Below, piece by piece: positions 5,931-10,281 of a stretch of 10,281 bases of DNA; within the stretch, counting starts at the first letter, position 1, and each line of letters begins with the position of its first letter. Location: NCBI GenBank assembly GCA_025869455.1, contig JAOZVT010000532.1, forward strand, positions 1-10,281, read 5' to 3'. The notes below the pieces were generated by a model. It saw only the letters and a list, made by a program, of their open reading frames with translations, ran no database searches and was not told the origin of the DNA. Origin of the DNA: Prosthecobacter sp. Its GTDB lineage: Bacteria; Verrucomicrobiota; Verrucomicrobiia; Verrucomicrobiales; Verrucomicrobiaceae. The position numbers and the translations under genes were made by a program.

Positions 5931-7673
5931 TTACAGTTCTTTTAAATAATCTAGACTTTTCGTGCGCTTTTTCGCTAACCAGTAGGGGAATGCCCCAAAA
6001 ATAAGGGATAAAACTAGGACGGCAACCAGTGCGAGGAGGTCCTGAATCAGGGCGATGGAGGGTAATGTGGGCTGATTGGCGACCTGCGCGTGCCAGCGCA
6101 AGGCTTCAGGTAAGGCGAGAGCGGTGGAGCTAAAGAGGATGTAGAGGAAGCTGCTGACGAGGCAGAGGGTGCCGCCAAATCCGGATATGATGCGGGCGGG
6201 GTTGGGCTCGCGAAAATTGGGTAAAAGGGCTCCAAGGGAGAGGGCTAGGGCATTGAGGCCGTAGCTGAGCATCAAGACGGCGGCGCAGAAGAAGACGGTG
6301 CGCTGCCAGGGCAGGGAAAGGGAGAGGCTGGAGGTGAAGACGAGGATGGTGGTGAGCAGTCCCATGACTCCGGCGCTGAGGCGTAGTTTGAGGCTGAGGA
6401 CGCGCTCCAGGGAAAGCGGTGAGAGGCCTAAAATCCATAGGCGTTGGCCCTCCATGCTGATTTGGGGGAAGATGAAACGTGTGGGGAGGGTGGAGAGGGC
6501 TAGGCAGCAGACGAGAAGATTGAGATGGCTGATGATGATGATCCAAAAGGGGCTCTGGAGGTCGTAACCTAGGCGTCTTAAATTGGAGGTGTACATCAGC
6601 AGCAATCCGAAAATGAGCAGGCTCTGCCCCCACTGGGTCGGCTCCCGGATGAAGGTGCGGACGTCTTTGAGAATGGCGGCGTAACCGGGGCGATCCAGGC
6701 CCCAGACCCGGGCCATGAGGCTGCGTTTGGCGGATCTTTCGGGGTGGCGGAACCAGGCATCGGCTGCGGCGCGGGCACGGACGAGGGGGACGGCGGCCAT
6801 GACGCGGTGCCAGGCGGGGTAAAACCAATGGCCGCCTAGCTTGGCGGTGACGGTGAGGGCAAAAAGGGCGTTGGCCAGGAGGACAAAGCTGAAAAAGGCT
6901 GCCTGCTCATACAATCCACGTCCGGAGGCAAAGATGACTTCTGCCACCCAGGAGCTGGGCAGGAGGGGGTGCATGCAGATTTCGGTATGTTGCAGTACAT
7001 CATGAAGACTGGAGACGATGTCTCCACTTTTCAGGCTCTCTGAATCTCCGGTGGAGATGAAGCGGTAGAGGGACATGCCCAGGAGCCACAGGCCCAGGAG
7101 GCCGATCGGTTTCCACCACCAGTAGCGGGCGTATCTCACGACCAGGAGGAGGAGCCATGAGGATAGATTGGCCGAGATGGTGACGAGGCAGAGGAGGGCC
7201 GGGACACCGAAGAAATAAAAGGCGGGGCCGACGTGATAGATGCCGCCTAAAGCCACTAAGATGGGGGCACTGAGCACCAGAAGGCCCCAGCTAGCCAAAG
7301 CCATACCTTCGAGCGTTTTCCATAAAACGAGGCTGCGGTAGGGCAGGGGTAGAGCCACCTGCCAGTCCATGTCTTTGCGCCGAAACATGCCCATGCCTGT
7401 GATGGTGGCATTGGAGATCACCAGCATGACAAAGAAGAAAAAGAACAGCAGGTAAATGAGTCTTTCTAAGAGCAGTGGCCCAAACAAGGGCATGCGCGTG
7501 ATGAATTGCAGACCGCGATCCACCAAGACATAGGCGGCTACGCAGTAGAGACAAAGGAAGCTGCTGATGGTGAGGAGCAGCAGTCGATTGGAAGCCAGTC
7601 CTTCATGGATGCGATGCCGCAGCATCTGCCCGTGAATACGGGCCAGCAGGTAGATGGCTGAGGCAGTGGACAT
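5931..7673 (-). CDS. ABC-2 type exporter permease (putative)
   Basis: This is a 580-residue polytopic membrane protein with about twelve hydrophobic segments (roughly 30-51, 72-93, 124-146, 151-177, 188-205, 257-277, 349-362, 376-397, 433-455, 458-481, 498-518 and 546-566). It fits the fused, double-length ABC-2 exporter permeases. The repeated-half signature is visible: MEGQRLWILGLSPLSLERVL with K429 (407-429), and LPNFREPNPARI (484-495), the typical segment between the fourth and fifth spans of the C-terminal half. The first half has the matching RRKDMDWQVALPLPYRSL (98-115). Such permeases need a separate ATP-binding subunit, and none is encoded in this window. The substrate is unknown. ATG 7673 is the only reasonable start. 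The nearest good ribosome-binding sequence (AAGGAG, 7699-7694) is 20 bases away. The gene begins after the terminator of the pilT operon and leads two tail-anchored protein genes. Confidence 0.82.
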   Translation of the reverse strand: MSTASAIYLLARIHGQMLRHRIHEGLASNRLLLLTISSFLCLYCVAAYVLVDRGLQFITRMPLFGPLLLERLIYLLFFFFFVMLVISNATITGMGMFRRKDMDWQVALPLPYRSLVLWKTLEGMALASWGLLVLSAPILVALGGIYHVGPAFYFFGVPALLCLVTISANLSSWLLLLVVRYARYWWWKPIGLLGLWLLGMSLYRFISTGDSESLKSGDIVSSLHDVLQHTEICMHPLLPSSWVAEVIFASGRGLYEQAAFFSFVLLANALFALTVTAKLGGHWFYPAWHRVMAAVPLVRARAAADAWFRHPERSAKRSLMARVWGLDRPGYAAILKDVRTFIREPTQWGQSLLIFGLLLMYTSNLRRLGYDLQSPFWIIIISHLNLLVCCLALSTLPTRFIFPQISMEGQRLWILGLSPLSLERVLSLKLRLSAGVMGLLTTILVFTSSLSLSLPWQRTVFFCAAVLMLSYGLNALALSLGALLPNFREPNPARIISGFGGTLCLVSSFLYILFSSTALALPEALRWHAQVANQPTLPSIALIQDLLALVAVLVLSLIFGAFPYWLAKKRTKSLDYLKEL

Positions 7674-7693
7674 GCAGCTAGTCTGGTGGGGGG

Positions 7694-7699
7694 CTCCTT
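7694..7699 (-). promoter_or_regulatory. Shine-Dalgarno AAGGAG at long spacing upstream of the exporter gene
   Basis: AAGGAG on the minus strand ends 20 bases before the ATG at 7673, again much further than usual. No alternative in-frame start lies closer to it. It resembles the 21-base spacing seen before the RRM gene. Whether it works in translation is inference. Confidence 0.35.
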
Positions 7700-7762
7700 T
7701 GTCTTTTTAACCCGAACTCCGCGCTGAATCACGGAATCCAGGTTTATGACACTGGAACAGAA

Positions 7763-7779
7763 CAAGATGCTGAATCTTG
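7763..7779 (-). other. Second hairpin after the pilT terminator
   Basis: CAAGAT (7763-7768) and ATCTTG (7774-7779) form a 6-bp perfect stem with a 5-base loop, nine bases beyond the terminator stem in the direction of transcription. It is followed by a broken T-rich run (TTCTGTT). It may back up termination or sit in the leader of the exporter gene. It could also be chance. Confidence 0.3.
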
Positions 7780-7784
7780 AAAGC

Positions 7785-7815
7785 AAAACGGGTGTGGTTT
7801 TATCAACCACACCCG
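7785..7815 (-). terminator. Intrinsic terminator of the pilT operon
   Basis: A perfect 11-bp inverted repeat (CGGGTGTGGTT at 7789-7799, AACCACACCCG at 7805-7815) with a 5-base loop lies 7 bases after the stop of the second pilT gene. Read on the minus strand, the GC-rich stem is followed by TTTTGCTTTC (7788-7779), so it fits a Rho-independent terminator for the minus-strand operon. The other strand has only a weak T-run (the ATTATTTTTT at 7822-7831), so bidirectional action is possible but less clear. Confidence 0.88.
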
Positions 7816-7822
7816 CGAGGAA

Positions 7823-8926
7823 TTATTTTTTGGAGTCGCCGCCGCCTGCATTGGCGATGGCTTGATCTTCAGGTGGCAGGAAGGCTTTGAAGCGGCCTTT
7901 GTCGATGGCCTTCATGTAAGCTTCCATGGGGCTGGCGTAACCATCCCGCAGTTTCTGCCAGATGGAGTCATCCATGAACTGCATGCCTTGGGCCTTGCCG
8001 CCGATGATGACGTCATAAAGCTTCTGGGTGGCACCTTCACGAATGATGGCTCCGACGGCGGGTGTGGAGACCATGATTTCATTCACGGCGACACGGCCTT
8101 TGCCATCGGCCTTTTTCATGAGGAGCTGGGCGACGACGCCTTTCAGGGAGGCGGCCAACATGGTGCGGACCTGACTCTGCTGATCGGCAGGGAAGACGTC
8201 AATGATACGGTCAACGGTCTTACGGGCGTTGTTGGTGTGCAGGGTACCAAACACGAGCAAACCTGTTTCCGCTGCGGTGAGGGCCAGGGAGATGGTTTCC
8301 AAGTCACGCATTTCCCCCACCAGCACGATGTCTGCATCCTGACGCAGGGCGGCGCGCAGGCCGTCGGCAAACGTCGGGGTCTGGATGGGCACTTCACGCT
8401 GGGTGATGATGCTTTTTTTGTTCTTGTGAACGAATTCGATCGGCTCTTCCACGGTGATGATGTGGCGGCGGAAGTTCGTATTGATGTAGTCCAGGAGGGC
8501 GGCCAGGGTGGTGGACTTACCGGAACCGGTAGGACCTGTGACCAAGACGAGGCCGCTGCGCATGTGGCCGAATTCTTTAACCACTGGCGGGATGCCGAGC
8601 TGCTCTAGGCTGGCGATCTTGGTGGGAATGATACGGAAGACGGCTCCGTAACCATTCTGCTGCTTCAGGTAGTTGCAGCGGAAGCGGTGCTCAGCGTCCA
8701 TTTCATAGGCGAAGTCGAGGTCACCTTTTTCAATGTAGCGTTCCCAGGCGCGGGGTTCGCAGATCTCACGCATCATGGTTTCCATGGTGGCCTGAGTCAG
8801 CAGATCTGGGGCGATGGGCTTGATGCTTCCATGGACGCGCACCTTGGGGGGTTGACCTTGGCTCAAGTGAAGGTCAGAACCACCCAGTTCGATGAGTTGC
8901 TGGAAGTAGTTGTCAATGATTGGCAT
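7823..8926 (-). CDS. pilT: PilT-type type IV pilus retraction ATPase (second copy)
   Basis: This is a hexameric cytoplasmic motor ATPase of the PilT/PilU branch of secretion ATPases. It powers pilus disassembly and so twitching motility and surface pulling. All motor motifs are present in 367 residues: N-terminal PAS-like domain with GSDLHLS (16-22), Walker A GPTGSGKST (131-139), Asp box ITVEEPIEF (157-165), Walker B DIVLVGEMRD (199-208) with the PilT-type GEMRD, and His box ETGLLVFGTLHTN (220-232). The C-terminus departs from classical PilT. The usual 'AIRNLIREGK' helix is AVGAIIREGA (290-299), and the end (MDDSIWQKLRDGY, 318-330, then a Lys- and Gly-containing tail) looks more PilU-like. 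ATG 8926 gives the family N-terminus, but there is no ribosome-binding site. It begins 47 bases after the paralogous ATPase gene and ends at a strong terminator. Confidence 0.94.
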   Translation of the reverse strand: MPIIDNYFQQLIELGGSDLHLSQGQPPKVRVHGSIKPIAPDLLTQATMETMMREICEPRAWERYIEKGDLDFAYEMDAEHRFRCNYLKQQNGYGAVFRIIPTKIASLEQLGIPPVVKEFGHMRSGLVLVTGPTGSGKSTTLAALLDYINTNFRRHIITVEEPIEFVHKNKKSIITQREVPIQTPTFADGLRAALRQDADIVLVGEMRDLETISLALTAAETGLLVFGTLHTNNARKTVDRIIDVFPADQQSQVRTMLAASLKGVVAQLLMKKADGKGRVAVNEIMVSTPAVGAIIREGATQKLYDVIIGGKAQGMQFMDDSIWQKLRDGYASPMEAYMKAIDKGRFKAFLPPEDQAIANAGGGDSKK

Positions 8927-8973
8927 GGCGAAACGAAAAGGTAGGGGGTGTAAGATGAATCAGGAGGGGCTTC

Positions 8974-10074
8974 TTAGCTTTGGAAGAAGGCACGCATGAG
9001 TTGCTTATCTTCAGCGCGTGATTCGCACTCCTCACGACTGATGATGCCCTTGGTGTAGAGGCTTCTGAGTGAGTCATCCATGGTGATCATGCCGACGTTT
9101 TTACCGGTCTGCATGACGCCGTTTAGCATGTAAGTTTTGCCATCGCGAATACAGGCCGCCACAGCTGGGGTGTTCACCAGAAGTTCCAGGGCCATGGCGC
9201 GGCCATTGCCATCTGTTTTCGGTACCAACTGCTGGGAAATGATGCCGCGCAGGGATTCAGACACCATGATGCGGATCTGGTCACGCTGATCCGGTGGGAA
9301 CACGTCCAGAACGCGGTCCAGCGTTCGGGCGGAGTTTCCGGTATGCAGGGTGCCTAAAACCAAGTGACCTGTTTCAGCAGCGGTGATGGCGAGGGAGATG
9401 GTTTCCAAGTCACGCATTTCACCGACCATGATAACATCCGGATCTTCACGGAGGGCACCACGAAGGGCAGCAGCAAAGGAGTCTGTGTGAGTGCCGACTT
9501 CACGCTGGTTTACGTGGCAACTCTTGGGCTCCACCACGTATTCGATGGGGTCTTCCAGGGTGATGATGTGATCCTGACGCTCTTTGTTAATTTCATCCAC
9601 GAGCGCGGCCAAGGTGGTGGATTTTCCGCAACCTACGGGACCGGTCACCAGCACCAGACCGTTGTGATAACGAATGAGGGTGCGAACGGTGTCCGGCAGG
9701 CCCAGTTCATCCACGGAACGAATGTTCGTGGTGATGATGCGGAAGGTGATGTCAATGCCCAGGCGCTGCTGGATGACGGAGGCGCGGAAACGGCCGTAGT
9801 CTGGTGAGTAGGCAAAGTCCACGTCACCTTTGGTTTCCAACTGGTGGATCTGAGATTCCGTGAGGAAGCTGTAAGCCAGGCGGCGGGTGTCTTCGGGCGT
9901 TAGTTGGACGGAGTTGCTCCAGATGGGAGTCAGGTTTCCGAATCGTCTCCAAATAGGCTGGGCTGCTGTGGCGATGTGTAGATCAGAGGCGTCATACTGC
10001 ATGCAGAAACGCAAATAATCATCAACATGGCCCAATACGGGCACGAGATCTTGGGGGGCGGCTTGGTCAGACAT
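8974..10074 (-). CDS. pilT: PilT-type type IV pilus retraction ATPase (first copy)
   Basis: This paralogue of the neighbouring ATPase has 366 residues and the same role in pilus retraction. Visible motifs: ASDLHIA (29-35), Walker A GPVGCGKST (145-153) with the unusual Val-Gly-Cys filling, Asp box ITLEDPIEY (171-179), Walker B VIMVGEMRD (214-222), His box ETGHLVLGTLHTG (234-246). The C-terminal part keeps the PilT order: NTPAVAACIRDGK (301-313), then MQTGKNVGMITMDDSLRSLY (321-340). It has a 14-residue N-terminal extension relative to the second copy. ATG 10074 is used, and no Shine-Dalgarno sequence precedes it. It starts 12 bases after the stop of an upstream gene. The two ATPases look like an old tandem duplication, and may work as a PilT/PilU-like pair. 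That pairing is inference. Confidence 0.94.
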   Translation of the reverse strand: MSDQAAPQDLVPVLGHVDDYLRFCMQYDASDLHIATAAQPIWRRFGNLTPIWSNSVQLTPEDTRRLAYSFLTESQIHQLETKGDVDFAYSPDYGRFRASVIQQRLGIDITFRIITTNIRSVDELGLPDTVRTLIRYHNGLVLVTGPVGCGKSTTLAALVDEINKERQDHIITLEDPIEYVVEPKSCHVNQREVGTHTDSFAAALRGALREDPDVIMVGEMRDLETISLAITAAETGHLVLGTLHTGNSARTLDRVLDVFPPDQRDQIRIMVSESLRGIISQQLVPKTDGNGRAMALELLVNTPAVAACIRDGKTYMLNGVMQTGKNVGMITMDDSLRSLYTKGIISREECESRAEDKQLMRAFFQS

Positions 10075-10086
10075 GAGAGGGGGATA

Positions 10087-10281
10087 TCACGCACGAGGGC
10101 GTTCACCCTCTTGCTGAGAGAAATGTTGGGTCAGATAATCTTGAAGAAATTGGCTACCATATTTCCACGCAGTTTGTCGCACCATACCGAGCATGGGAGA
10201 CATAATTAGTGCAATAAGGCCGCTTTTTGTAGCGGATGCGCCAAAGTTGTCACGCTCAAACTTGGCGGTCCGGGTGGGGAG
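10087..10281 (-). CDS. C-terminal part of an unidentified protein (start outside window)
   Basis: A minus-strand frame is open from the right edge to a TGA at 10089-10087, giving 64 residues of an incomplete product. It contains a moderately hydrophobic stretch (SGLIALIMSPMLGMV), possibly one membrane or amphipathic helix, then a polar, helix-like end (TAWKYGSQFLQDYLTQHFSQQ). No family was recognised. It is probably a real gene: its stop lies 12 bases before the pilT start on the same strand, as expected within an operon. The visible part does not resemble known pilus components, so its role in pilus function is open. It might be a small membrane-associated helper. Confidence 0.55.
   Translation of the reverse strand, partial: LPTRTAKFERDNFGASATKSGLIALIMSPMLGMVRQTAWKYGSQFLQDYLTQHFSQQEGERPRA

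Noticed and set aside
5925..5934. Palindrome GTAATATTAC between the exporter and coiled-coil genes as an operator
   Set aside because: A 10-base AT-rich palindrome that includes a stop codon is easily expected by chance, and the genes around it look co-transcribed.
6130..6828. Minus-strand frame (232 codons) within the exporter gene in a different frame
   Set aside because: Pro/Arg/His-rich translation is an out-of-frame reading of the membrane protein gene. The hydrophobic-segment pattern supports the other frame.
7785..7815. Strong inverted repeat considered as a recombination or attachment site
   Set aside because: Its position 7 bases after a stop codon, GC-rich stem and following T-run fit an intrinsic terminator, and no integrase or cassette is nearby.
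7862..8608. Long plus-strand open frame (248 codons) antisense to the second pilT gene
   Set aside because: It mirrors a strongly conserved ATPase gene. Its composition (Gly, His, Asp-rich) is typical of the reverse complement of a GC-rich coding sequence, and it has no family resemblance.

Overview
The window looks like chromosomal DNA of a Gram-negative, probably Verrucomicrobiota-type bacterium. The evidence is an LptF/LptG-family lipopolysaccharide-export permease (so an outer membrane with LPS), type IV pilus PilT-type ATPases, a glycine-rich bacterial RRM protein, and many start codons with no clear Shine-Dalgarno sequence. The phylum is inferred from this overall style, not from a marker gene. 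Most of the window is moderately GC-rich. A stretch of about 1 kb around 3820-4800 is visibly richer in A and T.

Left part, 1-3815. A minus-strand gene for an RRM RNA-binding protein runs off the left edge (1-348). Across a 228-base intergenic region begins a plus-strand run of three genes: tRNA-dihydrouridine synthase (577-1605), an LptF/LptG-type permease (1665-2795), and a substrate-binding lipoprotein of the sugar-binding type (2811-3815) with no transporter partner in view. The last two are 15 bases apart and are likely co-transcribed.

Middle part, 3816-4805. This AT-richer island separates the plus-strand genes from the convergent minus-strand genes. It holds a small DUF2188-type gene (4116-4409) whose start codon lies in an 8-bp inverted repeat. 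The 3' end of that gene runs into a 59-base segment bounded by 8-bp TG...CA inverted repeats, whose left end resembles an IS3-family terminus. The same reading frame then continues for another 42 codons after the stop. This is the most unusual part of the window and looks like a decayed or remodelled accessory locus.

Right part, 4806-10281. All genes are on the minus strand. In transcription order they are: the C-terminal part of an unidentified protein (10281 down to 10087), two adjacent paralogous PilT-type retraction ATPases (10074-8974 and 8926-7823), a strong intrinsic terminator (7815-7789), a 12-or-so-span ABC-2 type exporter permease (7673-5931), a coiled-coil protein with a C-terminal membrane anchor (5905-5198), and a small basic protein with a C-terminal membrane anchor (5177-4806). 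The first three form a pilus-motor operon. The last three are closely spaced and probably form a second operon, pairing an ABC exporter with two tail-anchored proteins that I cannot assign to a known family.

I see no CRISPR array, tRNA, rRNA, intact transposase or prophage genes. Most of the window is ordinary housekeeping and envelope biology. The items worth a second look are the DUF2188 island and the exporter plus tail-anchored protein cluster.
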